Made by a program: the position numbers and the translations under genes. The notes under the pieces are model-generated. The model was not told where the DNA came from. It saw only the letters and a program-made list of their open reading frames with translations, and did not search any database. From positions 1 to 64,000 of the forward strand of contig NZ_JAKMUS010000012.1 in assembly GCF_027570075.1 (NCBI RefSeq): a DNA stretch of 64,000 nucleotides. The letters are read 5' to 3'. Every line of letters begins with the position of its first letter. The first letter of the stretch is position 1. Positions 9,033-18,763 of the stretch are shown one piece after another. Origin of the DNA: Corynebacterium meitnerae (GTDB taxonomy: Bacteria; Actinomycetota; Actinomycetes; Mycobacteriales; Mycobacteriaceae).

Positions 9033-9571
9033 TGTGGAAGAGGGCGGCGGTGGTGCTGGGGGCGTCGATAAGCTTGTGCTCCTGCACGACCATCGACGAA
9101 CCGGAACAGGCGCTGATGACCTCGATCACGCCGACGCGTGAGGCGGATGTGCCGGTGAACCCGCAGGATTTTGAGCGCGCCGGGATGAGCGTGTTCAGCT
9201 ACCGCGTCGGCGTGCACACCGGCGTGTGCGCGATCAGCCCGCACGGTGTGACCTGCCAGGGGCGTACCCCGCAGGACGCGCCGATGGTGACCGCGGTGCC
9301 GCTGCCGCCGCGCAAGGCTGATTCGATCTACGCGGGCGAGGACGGCATGCACTACACCGTGTTCGAAGGCGTCGGCCCGGCGCAGGGCGAATTGCGGCCT
9401 GGCCAGTCCATTCGCGTGAATGAGAACTTCTGCCACTACCCGGACGATGCGACGCTGCGCTGCACCTCCGGCGATGCGCTGAGCTACACCATCACCGACG
9501 AAGAGGGCGCGATTTATCCGAGCGGCCAGCTGGATGACCCGCCAGTGTGGACCCTGCCCGAGTATTGGTGA
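9032..9571 (+). CDS. Small secreted protein, probable lipoprotein
   Basis: About 179 aa, starting at ATG 9032 or GTG 9029, both overlapping the preceding stop. The N-terminus has a Lys/Arg pair, a hydrophobic stretch and a lipobox-like SLCSC with Cys at about 18. The exported part has four further Cys (GVCAIS, VTCQG, NFCHY, LRCTS), suggesting disulfides. I do not recognise the family. Coupling to the J-like membrane protein, which also has an external Cys-bearing domain, suggests the two act together at the cell surface (inference). Confidence 0.6.
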   Translation: MWKRAAVVLGASISLCSCTTIDEPEQALMTSITPTREADVPVNPQDFERAGMSVFSYRVGVHTGVCAISPHGVTCQGRTPQDAPMVTAVPLPPRKADSIYAGEDGMHYTVFEGVGPAQGELRPGQSIRVNENFCHYPDDATLRCTSGDALSYTITDEEGAIYPSGQLDDPPVWTLPEYW

Positions 9572-9582
9572 GCTAAACCGAC

Positions 9583-9588
9583 TACGGT
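9583..9588 (+). promoter_or_regulatory. -10 for a leaderless lysS transcript
   Basis: TACGGT, 8 nt, GTG 9597. The interval contains no Shine-Dalgarno sequence. Confidence 0.5.
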
Positions 9589-9596
9589 AGATACCC

Positions 9597-11147
9597 GTGA
9601 CTACCCAGGACCTTTCAGAGCAGCAACAGATCCGCCGCGCAAAGCGCGAAAAGCTTCTTAGCGAGGGGCACGAGCCGTACCCCGTCGTCGTGGACCGCAC
9701 CACGTCGCTGAAGGATCTGCGCAGCAAGTACAACGTTGTGACAGAAGAGTCGCCCGAGCTTATCGACGGCACCGTGACCCTCCAGCCCGGCGAAGAAACC
9801 GCCGACGAGGTGGCCGTTGCCGGACGCATCATGTTCCAGCGCAACACCGGCAAGCTGTGCTTTGCCACCCTCCAGGAGGGTGACGGCACCCAGCTGCAGG
9901 TCATGTTGTCCCTGGCTGAGGTCGGCGAGGAATCCCTGGCGGCGTGGAAGTCTGACACGGACTTGGGTGACATCGTGTCCGTGCGCGGCCGCGTCATCGC
10001 GTCGAAGCGCGGTGAGCTGTCCGTCATGGCGAAGTCCTGGCGCATGACGTCCAAGGCGCTGCGCCCACTGCCGGTCGCGTTCGCTGACATGAACGAAGAG
10101 CAGCGTGTGCGCCACCGCTACACCGACCTGATCATGCGCTCCGATGCCCGCAAGAACGCCATGACCCGCATCAAGGTCATCGCGGCTGTGCGTAAATTCC
10201 TCACGGGCCATGACTTCGTCGAGGTGGAAACCCCGATGCTGCAGACGCTGCACGGTGGTGCTGCGGCGCGCCCGTTCATCACGCGTTCCAACGCGCTGGA
10301 CATGGACCTTTACCTGCGCATTGCGCCGGAGTTGTACCTCAAGCGTTGCGTCGTCGGTGGCATTGAGCGCGTCTTCGAGCTCAACCGCAACTTCCGCAAC
10401 GAGGGCATTGACTCCTCCCACTCGCCGGAGTTCACCATGCTGGAGACCTACCAGGCATGGGGCACCTACAAGGACGGCGCGCAGACCATGAAGGACCTCG
10501 TGCAGTTCTGCGCGCAGGAAGTCTTCGGCTCCACCACCGTCACGCTTGCCGACGGCACCGAGTACGACCTCGGCGGCGAATGGAAGGTCATGGAGATGTA
10601 CCCGTCTTTGAACGAGGCTTTGGCGCGCAAGTTCCCAGGGCAGCCGGAGGTCACCGTCGACTCTTCCGTTGAGGAGCTCAAGGGCATTGCCGACGTCATC
10701 GGCCTGAAGGTGCCCAAGGACGAGGGCTGGCTCCACGGCAAGCTCGTCGAGGAGATCTGGGAGCACCTGTGCTCCGACCAGCTCTACGAGCCGACCTTCG
10801 TGATCAACTTCCCGGTCGAGACCTCGCCTTTGACCCGCGACCACCGCGAGCAGCGCGGCGTGACCGAGAAATTCGACCTCTACGTCCGCGGATTTGAGCT
10901 GGCCACCGGCTACTCCGAGCTCGTTGACCCGGTCATCCAGCGCGAACGCTTCGAAGACCAGGCCCGCCTCGCCGCCCACGGCGACGACGAAGCCATGGTT
11001 CTCGACGAGGACTTCCTCGCCGCCATGGAACAGGGCATGCCGCCCACCGCTGGCTGCGGCATGGGTGTGGACCGCCTGCTGATGGCCCTGACCGGCCTGG
11101 GCATCCGCGAGACCGTCCTCTTCCCGCTGGTCCGCCCGGAGGCCTAA
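9597..11147 (+). CDS. lysS: Lysyl-tRNA synthetase, class II
   Basis: Charges tRNA-Lys in the cytoplasm. An N-terminal OB-fold anticodon-binding domain (about residues 50-165) precedes the class II catalytic core. Motif 2 is [20 protein letters not shown] and motif 3 is [15 protein letters not shown] near the C-terminus; the HGGAAARPF segment is typical of LysRS. At 516 aa it has normal length. It starts with GTG and appears to have its own promoter. The ftsH-fol-panC-lysS-clpC neighbourhood matches mycobacteria apart from the inserts noted elsewhere. Confidence 0.97.
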   Translation: MTTQDLSEQQQIRRAKREKLLSEGHEPYPVVVDRTTSLKDLRSKYNVVTEESPELIDGTVTLQPGEETADEVAVAGRIMFQRNTGKLCFATLQEGDGTQLQVMLSLAEVGEESLAAWKSDTDLGDIVSVRGRVIASKRGELSVMAKSWRMTSKALRPLPVAFADMNEEQRVRHRYTDLIMRSDARKNAMTRIKVIAAVRKFLTGHDFVEVETPMLQTLHGGAAARPFITRSNALDMDLYLRIAPELYLKRCVVGGIERVFELNRNFRNEGIDSSHSPEFTMLETYQAWGTYKDGAQTMKDLVQFCAQEVFGSTTVTLADGTEYDLGGEWKVMEMYPSLNEALARKFPGQPEVTVDSSVEELKGIADVIGLKVPKDEGWLHGKLVEEIWEHLCSDQLYEPTFVINFPVETSPLTRDHREQRGVTEKFDLYVRGFELATGYSELVDPVIQRERFEDQARLAAHGDDEAMVLDEDFLAAMEQGMPPTAGCGMGVDRLLMALTGLGIRETVLFPLVRPEA

Positions 11148-11152
11148 ACCTC

Positions 11153-11686
11153 ATGCGTCTCAATCGCTGTACCGGCGGCTTTGCCATGCTCGCACTGGCC
11201 GCCGGGCTTGCCGCCTGCGCCAGCGAGGGGCTGGAGGAAGCGGAGATGACGTTGATGCCAACCACGTCGAGCACATCGAGCACGGCTGCGGCGGAGACGA
11301 CGGCGGCGGAGGAAACGTCGACAAGCAGCGGTGACAATGATGGCTACATCACGCGCGTCGCGCTAGGCGAGGCGACGAAGGACGCGTCGTTTCCTGCGTG
11401 CGATGGGCGCAACATCCTGATTCTTACCTCTGTCATCGATGAACGCCGTGAGGAGGACACGCACAGGCAGCTCGCGGAGGCGACGCTGGTCGGGGAGCCT
11501 TTCGGTAAGAAGTTCACCGTGCCGGGGCAGTGCTCCTCGCTGCGCAAGAGTGTTGATGGGAACCTGATTTACCCCGTCTACCTCGACTTTGGTTCTGATG
11601 AGGCGGCGATGTGCGCGGCGAAAGCTCGCCATGGTGGCAACGCCCGCACCCTGAACAACGACGCTGATTTCCACGACCCCTGCTAA
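11153..11686 (+). CDS. Putative lipoprotein
   Basis: 177 aa with a clear lipoprotein signal: basic N-terminus, hydrophobic core, and lipobox GLAAC with Cys at about 22. A Ser/Thr/Glu linker follows, then a domain of about 120 aa beginning DGYITRVALGEATKDASFPACDGRNILIL and containing four Cys. The regular beta pattern and the 'variation on a question about DGRNIL' layout recall corynebacterial lipoproteins of unknown role. It begins 5 nt after lysS and ends 21 nt before ptsI. Confidence 0.65.
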   Translation: MRLNRCTGGFAMLALAAGLAACASEGLEEAEMTLMPTTSSTSSTAAAETTAAEETSTSSGDNDGYITRVALGEATKDASFPACDGRNILILTSVIDERREEDTHRQLAEATLVGEPFGKKFTVPGQCSSLRKSVDGNLIYPVYLDFGSDEAAMCAAKARHGGNARTLNNDADFHDPC

Positions 11687-11707
11687 GCGGCCGGGAAAGG
11701 AACACTC

Positions 11708-13381
11708 ATGGCCAACAGGCATGTCTTTCACGGCACGGGGGTGTCTGCCGGCATCGCGTGTGGCCCTGCCGTGCTTGTTGCGCCCGCGGTGGGCGTTGAC
11801 CTGCACGAACCGGCCTGCACCGACCCGGAGGCTGATGGCCAGCGGGTGCGCGCGGCTTTCGATGACGTCGCCGCCAGCCTGCTTGCGCGCGCGGAGAACG
11901 CCCCGGAAGCGTCGCCGATCCTGGAGGCCACTGCGACTCTAGCGAAGGACCGCGCGCTCGCTAAGGCCGTGGACAAGGAGCTCGCCGCGGGTACTGGAGT
12001 CACGGCTGCGGTGCACGCCGCCGTCGAGGTCTATGCGCAGAAGCTGCGTGACCTCGGCGGATACATGGCGCAGCGCGTGACCGACCTCTACGACATCCGC
12101 GACCGCACCATCGCCCGACTGCGTGACCTGCCGGAGCCGGGGGTGCCGCCGTTGCGGAGGCCGTCGGTACTCGTTGCGCACGATCTCGCGCCCGCCGAAG
12201 CCGCGCTGCTCGACCCGGTGATGGTGCTCGGCCTGGTCACCGAAATCGGCGGGCCCACGTCGCACACGGCGATTCTCGCAGCTCAGCTAGGTGTTCCCAT
12301 GATCGTCCAGGTCGCAGGAATCACCGAGTTGCTTATCGACGCCACCCCCATCACCCTCGACCCCACCACCGACACCGTGATCCTCGCACCCACGTCCGAC
12401 GAGGTCGCGGAGCTGCGGGACCGTGAGGAGCGCCGCGCCGCCGCTTTGGCTGATTCCGCTGGGCCGGGCTCCACGAAGGATGGGCATGGGGTGAAGCTGC
12501 TGGCCAACATCGGTACGGCGGCGGACGTTGCGTCGGCTGCTGCGATGGACATTGAGGGCACGGGTCTGTTCCGCACTGAATTCCTCTTCCTTGATCGCGC
12601 TGAGGCGCCCAGTGTGGAGGAACAAGCGGCAGCGTACACCGAGGTTCTGCGGGCTTTTGGGTCGCGCCGGGTGGTGGTGCGCACGCTTGATGCGGGTGCG
12701 GATAAGCCCTTGGCCTTCGCTGATCTTGGGCCGGAAGACAATCCAGCGCTGGGACGTCGCGGCATTCGCCTGACACAGGTGAGGGAAGATCTTCTCTGCG
12801 TCCAACTCACCGCCCTCGCCGCCGCACACGCCGCCGTGCCGGAAGCGGACTTGTGGGTGATGGCGCCGATGGTGGCGGAGGTGGGGGAGGTTGAGTGGTT
12901 CGTCGATAAGGCGAAGAAAGCTGGACTTCCGCGCGCCGGAATCATGGTGGAAACCCCGGCTGCCGCGATCTGTGCGGGGGAGTTGTTGGGGGTGGCGGAG
13001 TTTGCGTCGATAGGCACGAACGATTTGGCGCAGTACACGATGGCCGCGGACCGCCTCGCGGGCAGTGAGCTGCTGACCCCGTGGCAGCCGGCGGTGCTGG
13101 CGCTGATGCGCGCGACATGCCGCGGTGCGAACGGGACTCCCGTCGGCGTGTGCGGCGAGGCTGGCGGTGACCCGCTGCTCGCGCTCGTCCTGGTGGGGCT
13201 GGGCGTGACGTCGCTGTCGATGGCGCCGTCGAAGATTCCGGCTGTGCGCGCTGCGCTGCGCATGCATGACCTTGAGGCGTGCAAGGAGATGGCCAGGCGT
13301 GCTTTGGCCGCACGCACGGCGGATGATGCTCGCGCCGCCGCCCTCGCCGCGGCCGCTCCTGACTTGCGCTCCCTGCTGTGA
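11708..13381 (+). CDS. ptsI: PTS Enzyme I (phosphoenolpyruvate-protein phosphotransferase)
   Basis: Takes phosphate from PEP and passes it to HPr for sugar uptake. Domains in order: helical HPr-binding/swivel N-terminal part; the phospho-histidine site GGPTSHTAIL (His about 185); and the C-terminal PEP-binding barrel with GTGLFRTEFLF and ASIGTNDLAQYTMAADR, ending with GVCGEAGGDPLLA. At 557 aa it is near full length. RBS AAAGGAA lies at 11696-11702. No ptsH or Enzyme II gene lies nearby; C. glutamicum keeps ptsI with fructose PTS genes. PEP synthase and pyruvate phosphate dikinase were considered but lack this length and N-terminal domain. Confidence 0.93.
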   Translation: MANRHVFHGTGVSAGIACGPAVLVAPAVGVDLHEPACTDPEADGQRVRAAFDDVAASLLARAENAPEASPILEATATLAKDRALAKAVDKELAAGTGVTAAVHAAVEVYAQKLRDLGGYMAQRVTDLYDIRDRTIARLRDLPEPGVPPLRRPSVLVAHDLAPAEAALLDPVMVLGLVTEIGGPTSHTAILAAQLGVPMIVQVAGITELLIDATPITLDPTTDTVILAPTSDEVAELRDREERRAAALADSAGPGSTKDGHGVKLLANIGTAADVASAAAMDIEGTGLFRTEFLFLDRAEAPSVEEQAAAYTEVLRAFGSRRVVVRTLDAGADKPLAFADLGPEDNPALGRRGIRLTQVREDLLCVQLTALAAAHAAVPEADLWVMAPMVAEVGEVEWFVDKAKKAGLPRAGIMVETPAAAICAGELLGVAEFASIGTNDLAQYTMAADRLAGSELLTPWQPAVLALMRATCRGANGTPVGVCGEAGGDPLLALVLVGLGVTSLSMAPSKIPAVRAALRMHDLEACKEMARRALAARTADDARAAALAAAAPDLRSLL

Positions 13382-13399
13382 AAACCGCATGAAAAAGGG

Positions 13400-13418
13400 T
13401 GTTCGCTACTGGCGAACA
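13400..13418. promoter_or_regulatory. Putative ClgR operator upstream of clpC
   Basis: TGTTCGCTACTGGCGAACA is an inverted repeat (TGTTCGC / GCGAACA). It fits the ClgR operator consensus I recall, WNNWCGCYNANRGCGWWS, at all but one position. ClgR activates clp genes in Corynebacterium. The site lies 112 bp before clpC and 18 bp after ptsI, so it could also act as a weak hairpin for ptsI. Confidence 0.6.
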
Positions 13419-13459
13419 TGCTCCTGACCTGCTGTGATGACTTTTTCGTGTGAAAGCGT

Positions 13460-13487
13460 GGGAAGTCTTCCAGCGGCCCCGCGTTAT
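13460..13487 (+). promoter_or_regulatory. Putative SigH-type promoter of clpC
   Basis: GGGAAG (13460-13465), 16-nt spacer, CGTTAT (13482-13487). This resembles the ECF sigma-H pattern GGAA...GTT used by heat and oxidative stress genes in actinobacteria. It lies between the ClgR-like site and the clpC start. Confidence 0.5.
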
Positions 13488-13529
13488 GGTGGGTGGAACG
13501 AATTCACTTAGCCACAAAGGGGTAGCCAC

Positions 13530-16229
13530 ATGTTCGAGCGGTTTACTGACCGTGCACGGCGCGTCATCGTGCTGGCCCAGCAAGAAGCGCGCGATCTGAA
13601 CCACAATTACATCGGCACTGAGCACATCCTGCTCGGGCTGATCCAGGAGGGGGAAGGCGTTGCTGCCAAGGCCCTCGAATCCATGGGGATTAACCTTGAC
13701 GACGTCCGCCGGGAAGTCGAAGAAATCATCGGCCGCGGCACCCAGCCGCACACCGGACACGTGCCGTTCACGCCGCGTGCGAAGAAGGTCCTGGAGCTCT
13801 CCCTGCGCGAGGGCCTGCAGATGGGGCACAAGTACATTGGCACTGAATTCCTGCTGCTCGGCCTCATCCGCGAAGGTGAGGGCGTGGCTGCGCAGGTGCT
13901 GACCAAGCTGGGCGCTGACCTGCCGCGCGTGCGCCAGCAGGTTATCCAGCTGCTTTCCGGCTACGAGGGCGGCGAGGGCCAGAACCCCGAAAGCCCCGAA
14001 GGCGCACAGGGCCCCGGTCTGACCGGTGCTGGCGCTGGTCCGAGCATCGGTGGCATGGGGGGCCCGCGCGGTGGTGGAGAACGCTCCAACTCCCTGGTGC
14101 TTGACCAGTTTGGCCGCAACCTCACCGCCGCCGCCAAGGAAGGCAAGCTCGACCCAGTGGTCGGCCGCGACAAGGAAATCGAGCGCATCATGCAGGTGCT
14201 CTCCCGCCGCACCAAGAACAATCCGGTGCTCATCGGTGAGCCCGGTGTGGGTAAGACCGCGGTGGTGGAAGGCCTGGCGCTGGACATCGCTAACGGCAAC
14301 GTGCCGGAGACCTTGAAGGACAAGCAGGTGTACTCGCTGGACCTCGGCTCCCTGGTTGCAGGTTCGCGTTACCGCGGTGACTTCGAGGAGCGCCTGAAGA
14401 AGGTGCTCAAGGAGATCAACCAGCGCGGCGACATCATCCTGTTCATCGATGAGATCCACACCCTCGTCGGCGCTGGCGCAGCAGAGGGAGCTATCGACGC
14501 GGCCTCCCTGCTCAAGCCCAAACTCGCCCGCGGTGAGCTGCAGACCATTGGTGCGACCACGCTCGATGAGTACCGCAAGCACATTGAGAAGGACGCCGCG
14601 CTGGAGCGCCGCTTCCAGCCGGTGCAGGTGGATGAGCCGAGTGTGGAGGACACCGTCCAGATCCTCAAAGGCCTGCGCGACCGCTACGAGGCGCACCACC
14701 GCGTCTCCTACACCGACGACGCGCTGGCAGCGGCTGCGAACCTGTCGGACCGCTACATCAATGACCGCTTCCTGCCGGACAAGGCCGTTGATCTCCTCGA
14801 CGAAGCCGGTGCCCGCATGCGCATCAAGCGCATGACCCAGCCGGAAGGCCTGCGCGAAGTGGACGACCGCATCCAGGAGGTCCGCCGCGAGAAGGAAGCT
14901 GCGATTGACGCGCAGGACTTCGAGAAGGCCGCTGGTCTGCGCGACACTGAGCGCAAGCTCGGCGAGGAGCGCGCGGAGAAGGAAAAGAAGTGGCGCTCCG
15001 GCGAGCTCGAGGACATCGCGGAGGTCGGAGAGGAGCAGATCGCCGATGTGCTGGCCAACTGGACTGGTATCCCGGTGTTCAAGCTCACCGAGTCCGAGTC
15101 CTCCCGCCTCCTGCACATGGAGGACGAGCTGCACAAGCGCATCATCGGCCAGGACGAGGCAGTCCGCGCCGTCTCCCGCGCTATCCGCCGTACCCGCGCG
15201 GGGCTGAAGGACCCGAAGCGTCCGTCTGGCTCCTTCATCTTCGCCGGCCCGTCCGGTGTGGGTAAGACGGAGCTGTCCAAGGCGCTCGCCGAGTTCCTCT
15301 TCGGTGATGAGGACTCCCTGGTCCAGGTGGACATGGGTGAGTTCCACGATCGCTTCACCGCCTCCCGTCTCTTCGGTGCGCCTCCGGGATACGTCGGCTA
15401 TGAGGAGGGCGGCCAGCTGACGGAGAAGGTTCGTCGTAAGCCGTTCTCTGTCGTGCTTTTCGACGAAATCGAGAAGGCCCACAAGGAGATCTACAACACC
15501 CTCCTCCAGGTACTCGAAGAAGGCCACGTCACCGACGGCCAGGGCCGCATGGTGGACTTCAAGAACACCGTGCTCATCTTCACCTCGAACCTGGGTACGT
15601 CCGACATCTCCAAGGCTGTCGGCCTGGGCTTCAGTGGCTCCAACGCCACCGACGCGGATGCGCAGTACGAGCGCATGAAGCAGAAGGTGCACGACGAGCT
15701 GAAGAAGCACTTCCGCCCCGAGTTCCTCAACCGTATCGACGAGATCGTGGTCTTCCACCAGCTCACCCAGGAGCAGATCGTTCAGATGGTGGAGCTGCTC
15801 GTTGGCCGCCTGGAGAAGAACCTCGCCGCGCAAGACATGGGCATTGAGCTTTCCGACGCAGCGAAGAACCTCCTTGCCACCCGCGGCTTCGACCCCGTCC
15901 TTGGTGCCCGCCCGCTGCGCCGCACCATCCAGCGCGAAATCGAAGACGTGCTGTCGGAGAAGATTCTCTTTGGCGAGATCGGTGCCGGCGAGATCATCGA
16001 GGTCGACGTGAAGAACTGGGACGGCAAGACCGAAAGCCCACGCGACTACGAGAAGGCCGAGTTCACCTTCACCCCGAAGCCGAAGCCACTGCCGGCGGAG
16101 ACCTTCGCGGGACTTGATGAGGATGAGGTCCGCGACATCGCCCCCAAGGAGACCCCTGAGGAGGAGCTGGTGTCCGTCCGCGAGACGAACGCGCCGGCTG
16201 ACGGAGATACGGAATCGTCTGAGGATTAA
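13530..16229 (+). CDS. clpC: Clp protease ATPase subunit ClpC
   Basis: Hexameric AAA+ unfoldase that feeds ClpP1P2 in stress-related and regulated proteolysis. 899 aa. The Clp N repeats span about 1-145. The first AAA module has Walker A GEPGVGKT (about 237), and a UVR/M-domain coiled region lies near 450-480. The second AAA module has GPSGVGKT (about 573) and Walker [13 protein letters not shown] hydrophobic LGFSG stretch near 705 probably supplies the ClpP-docking loop. RBS AAAGGGG precedes ATG. The stop overlaps the convergent lipase stop by 4 nt. Confidence 0.97.
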   Translation: MFERFTDRARRVIVLAQQEARDLNHNYIGTEHILLGLIQEGEGVAAKALESMGINLDDVRREVEEIIGRGTQPHTGHVPFTPRAKKVLELSLREGLQMGHKYIGTEFLLLGLIREGEGVAAQVLTKLGADLPRVRQQVIQLLSGYEGGEGQNPESPEGAQGPGLTGAGAGPSIGGMGGPRGGGERSNSLVLDQFGRNLTAAAKEGKLDPVVGRDKEIERIMQVLSRRTKNNPVLIGEPGVGKTAVVEGLALDIANGNVPETLKDKQVYSLDLGSLVAGSRYRGDFEERLKKVLKEINQRGDIILFIDEIHTLVGAGAAEGAIDAASLLKPKLARGELQTIGATTLDEYRKHIEKDAALERRFQPVQVDEPSVEDTVQILKGLRDRYEAHHRVSYTDDALAAAANLSDRYINDRFLPDKAVDLLDEAGARMRIKRMTQPEGLREVDDRIQEVRREKEAAIDAQDFEKAAGLRDTERKLGEERAEKEKKWRSGELEDIAEVGEEQIADVLANWTGIPVFKLTESESSRLLHMEDELHKRIIGQDEAVRAVSRAIRRTRAGLKDPKRPSGSFIFAGPSGVGKTELSKALAEFLFGDEDSLVQVDMGEFHDRFTASRLFGAPPGYVGYEEGGQLTEKVRRKPFSVVLFDEIEKAHKEIYNTLLQVLEEGHVTDGQGRMVDFKNTVLIFTSNLGTSDISKAVGLGFSGSNATDADAQYERMKQKVHDELKKHFRPEFLNRIDEIVVFHQLTQEQIVQMVELLVGRLEKNLAAQDMGIELSDAAKNLLATRGFDPVLGARPLRRTIQREIEDVLSEKILFGEIGAGEIIEVDVKNWDGKTESPRDYEKAEFTFTPKPKPLPAETFAGLDEDEVRDIAPKETPEEELVSVRETNAPADGDTESSED

Positions 16230-17320
16230 TCAGCGAAGCGCTCGTTCATCCAGGCGATCACTTCTTCGTTGTGCGTGATGGCGGGCACCACGTGGCCGAT
16301 GTTGGAAGAAGACTCCGGCACCTCGACGGAGCGGAAGGTGACGGGGGAGCCGAGGGCGCGGTAGTCGTCGGCAAGCTGTTTGCCCTGGCCGTAGGGGACG
16401 AGGTTGTCCTGCGGCGAGTGCACGATGAGGATCGGCGCGCGCACCGGCACGTTGCCTAGGCGGTTGTGGGCGAGCACGCTGCGGATGCGCTCATCTTTCG
16501 CGACGATGTGCGCCATCGTCTTGCCGCTGAACTGCGTGATCGGTGCGGACGACAGCGTAGTCTCCGCGAGGCAGCTGCCGCCCACCGCCGCGAGGTAGCG
16601 GAACGCAGCAGGGCCCGCGTGGTCGGCGATCGCGTCGCGGAATTCGGGGTAGGAGTACGCGTAGCTCGCGATGACGAAGGACGCGACCCCCTCCAGCGAC
16701 TTCGGGTCCCCCTGTTCCAGCACCGCGATCGGATCAGCTGGCGGCGCACCCGCGAACACGCCAACGAGGTTGAGCTCCGGCGCATACTCCGGCTGCAACT
16801 CACCTGCCGCGGCAGCCGCGCCACCGCCCTGGGAGTAGCCATAGAAGAAGACTTTTTCGCCGGGGGCGGCGACGGCGCGGGCAGCGTCAATAACCGCATG
16901 ACCTTGATCAACGCGGTTGAGGTACGTGTGCAGCCCACGCGTGCCCATGCCGATGTAGTCGGTGACCACCACGCGGTAGCCCTCGCGCACGATGCGGCGC
17001 ACATGCGGGCGCTCATAATCCACGCTCACCGAGGACCCCGACATCGACGAGCCCAGCGACGGCGCACACTGATCACCCATGCCACGCGTGCCCGGCGCGA
17101 CCACGACCGTGCCCTTCGGCGTCCCTTGCGGCATGTACACGGTGCCGCTGACCGGCACGCTTTCGCCGCGCTCGTTCGTGGAGGTGTACGTGATGCGCTG
17201 ATCGCTTGTCGACGACTGCCCCTCCGCAACCGCCCCTCCCCACACCGGCGACACCATCGACACCGTCGACAGCATCGCCGCCATGGCGATGGGCGCGACG
17301 AACTTGCTGAAACGTTTCAT
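16226..17320 (-). CDS. Secreted LIP-family lipase/esterase (copy 1)
   Basis: A 364-aa exported alpha/beta hydrolase. The signal peptide has a Lys/Arg start, a hydrophobic core, and likely cleavage near residue 32. The nucleophile elbow is YGYSQGG, and the catalytic Asp and His are probably in SPQDNLVPY and the C-terminal NIGHV region. Family features include PGTRGMGDQCAPS and YIGMGTRGLHTY. It resembles secretory lipases (PF03583), which in Corynebacterium act on lipids of the envelope or surroundings. A strong AGGAGG precedes ATG. It follows a second family member by 12 nt on the same strand, so they form an operon. Confidence 0.85.
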   Translation of the reverse strand: MKRFSKFVAPIAMAAMLSTVSMVSPVWGGAVAEGQSSTSDQRITYTSTNERGESVPVSGTVYMPQGTPKGTVVVAPGTRGMGDQCAPSLGSSMSGSSVSVDYERPHVRRIVREGYRVVVTDYIGMGTRGLHTYLNRVDQGHAVIDAARAVAAPGEKVFFYGYSQGGGAAAAAGELQPEYAPELNLVGVFAGAPPADPIAVLEQGDPKSLEGVASFVIASYAYSYPEFRDAIADHAGPAAFRYLAAVGGSCLAETTLSSAPITQFSGKTMAHIVAKDERIRSVLAHNRLGNVPVRAPILIVHSPQDNLVPYGQGKQLADDYRALGSPVTFRSVEVPESSSNIGHVVPAITHNEEVIAWMNERFAD

Positions 17321-17332
17321 GGTGACCTCCTG

Positions 17333-18676
17333 TTAGAAGCTTCCGCAGTTAGATGCGTTGGGTACGCCGTTGAAGCGGTCCACGAGCCACATCAGTGAAG
17401 GCCCGGTGTGGGCGATGACTCCGATGGCGTGGTTGGCGCCGATTTTGTGGGGTGGGGTGAGGGGCGGGAGGGCGTCGTTAAGCAGGGTGACGTTGGCCCC
17501 CGCGGCGCAGTAGTCGCGTGCGAGCTGGACGACCTGAGGTGTGGGCACGACCTGGTCACCGCCCATCGTGGACACCATCACTGGTGCCTGCGGGGCGCGG
17601 TTGCCGAGCTTCTGTTCATCGAGCTTGCGGCGAATCTCCGGGTCGCGGGTGAGCACATCCACCATCGGCTCGCCAGACACGGTGAACGTCCGCGAATCCT
17701 GGAAACCCCATCGGAACGCACTATCCGCCATACACGCATCGCGCGTGGTATCGAGGAATTCGCGGCCGCGGGCGTTCAAGTTGGCATCCAGCGCCGCCTG
17801 GAACTGCGGGTAGCGCTCCGTCCAACCGTTGAGAGCGAAGCCAACCACGGCGAGGATGGAGGATTGGTCCACCCCGCGCATCGTTTCCACGAGGTTGGCA
17901 GGTGGTGCGCCGGCGAAAGCGCCCTTGACGTTGAGTTCCGGCGCGTAGGTCGGCGCGAGTTCTGCCGCGGCTGCTGAGGCGCCGCCGCCCTGCGAGTAGC
18001 CCCAGAAGCCGACGGGGTGGTGGGGTTGGGTGGTGGCGCGGGCGGCGTCGATAAGCGCGTGGCCCTCTTCGGTGTGCAGCACGTACGTGTGCGCGCCGGG
18101 CGTGCCCAGGCCGATGAGGTCAGACACGACAACCCGCATGCCCATGAGCGCAGCAGCCTGGTGGTGCACGTTCTCGTAGTTGGAGCCCACGGCGGGCTGC
18201 GCCGGGTCGATCTGGCCCATCATCCACGGGCCGCGCGACGGGGCACACGCGTCACCCGCGCCGCGCGTGCCGGGGCCGAACACCACCGTCGGTGTCGGAC
18301 CAGCACCACGCCACGGGTTCGCCGGCTCGATGACGTAGCCCGACACCGGCACAATGCGTCCATCGACCGTGGTGGACGTGTACAGAATCCGCTGCGCGTA
18401 GCCGGGGAAGTTCGGGCCGAGGATGTTCAGCAGGTGCGGCGCCGGCTGCGTGCGCAGGATTTTGCCGGGGCGGTCGAGCTGCTCTGCGGGGACGGGGTCG
18501 TCGTAGAACGGGTCATACTGTTTGACCAGTGGTTTGTCAGGGGTGCTGGCGGCGTGGGTGATGCCGGCATGAAGCTGCTCGACACTTGGCTGAGCATGCG
18601 CCGGCTGCACGCTAACGGCGGCGAGAACGAGGGCCGCCACCGCCCAGCGGGTGAAACGAGACACGGGGTTATGCAT
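17333..18676 (-). CDS. Secreted LIP-family lipase/esterase (copy 2)
   Basis: The first gene of the two-gene lipase operon; 447 aa. Signal peptide MHNPVSRFTRWAVAALVLA... with cleavage near AHAQP (about residue 29). The mature protein has PGTRGAGDACAPS, the DLIGLGTPGAHTY segment, nucleophile WGYSQGGG, and a probable Asp in GGDQVVPTP and His in the C-terminal GANHAIGV. It is about 80 aa longer than its neighbour, mainly at the N-terminus. Local duplication is likely, but the two are clearly diverged. Confidence 0.85.
   Translation of the reverse strand: MHNPVSRFTRWAVAALVLAAVSVQPAHAQPSVEQLHAGITHAASTPDKPLVKQYDPFYDDPVPAEQLDRPGKILRTQPAPHLLNILGPNFPGYAQRILYTSTTVDGRIVPVSGYVIEPANPWRGAGPTPTVVFGPGTRGAGDACAPSRGPWMMGQIDPAQPAVGSNYENVHHQAAALMGMRVVVSDLIGLGTPGAHTYVLHTEEGHALIDAARATTQPHHPVGFWGYSQGGGASAAAAELAPTYAPELNVKGAFAGAPPANLVETMRGVDQSSILAVVGFALNGWTERYPQFQAALDANLNARGREFLDTTRDACMADSAFRWGFQDSRTFTVSGEPMVDVLTRDPEIRRKLDEQKLGNRAPQAPVMVSTMGGDQVVPTPQVVQLARDYCAAGANVTLLNDALPPLTPPHKIGANHAIGVIAHTGPSLMWLVDRFNGVPNASNCGSF
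18056..18066 (-). repeat. Copy of the dispersed 11-mer GCTTATCGACG
   Basis: The complement, CGTCGATAAGC, follows about 35 nt of G-rich sequence (18014-18055). This is one of the clearest examples of the motif-plus-tract arrangement. It lies within the second lipase gene. Confidence 0.85.
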
Positions 18677-18763
18677 GAGTGAATCCTAAAATAAGCCTTG
18701 GATTTTGGTGGGCATTCTGTGCACGATTCGTTTCCGCGGCGGGTGCTCTAAGATTCTGTAGTT

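Noticed and set aside
12942..15833. 963-residue open frame opposite clpC
   Set aside because: It mirrors the clpC codon pattern, has no family motif and has no start signal.
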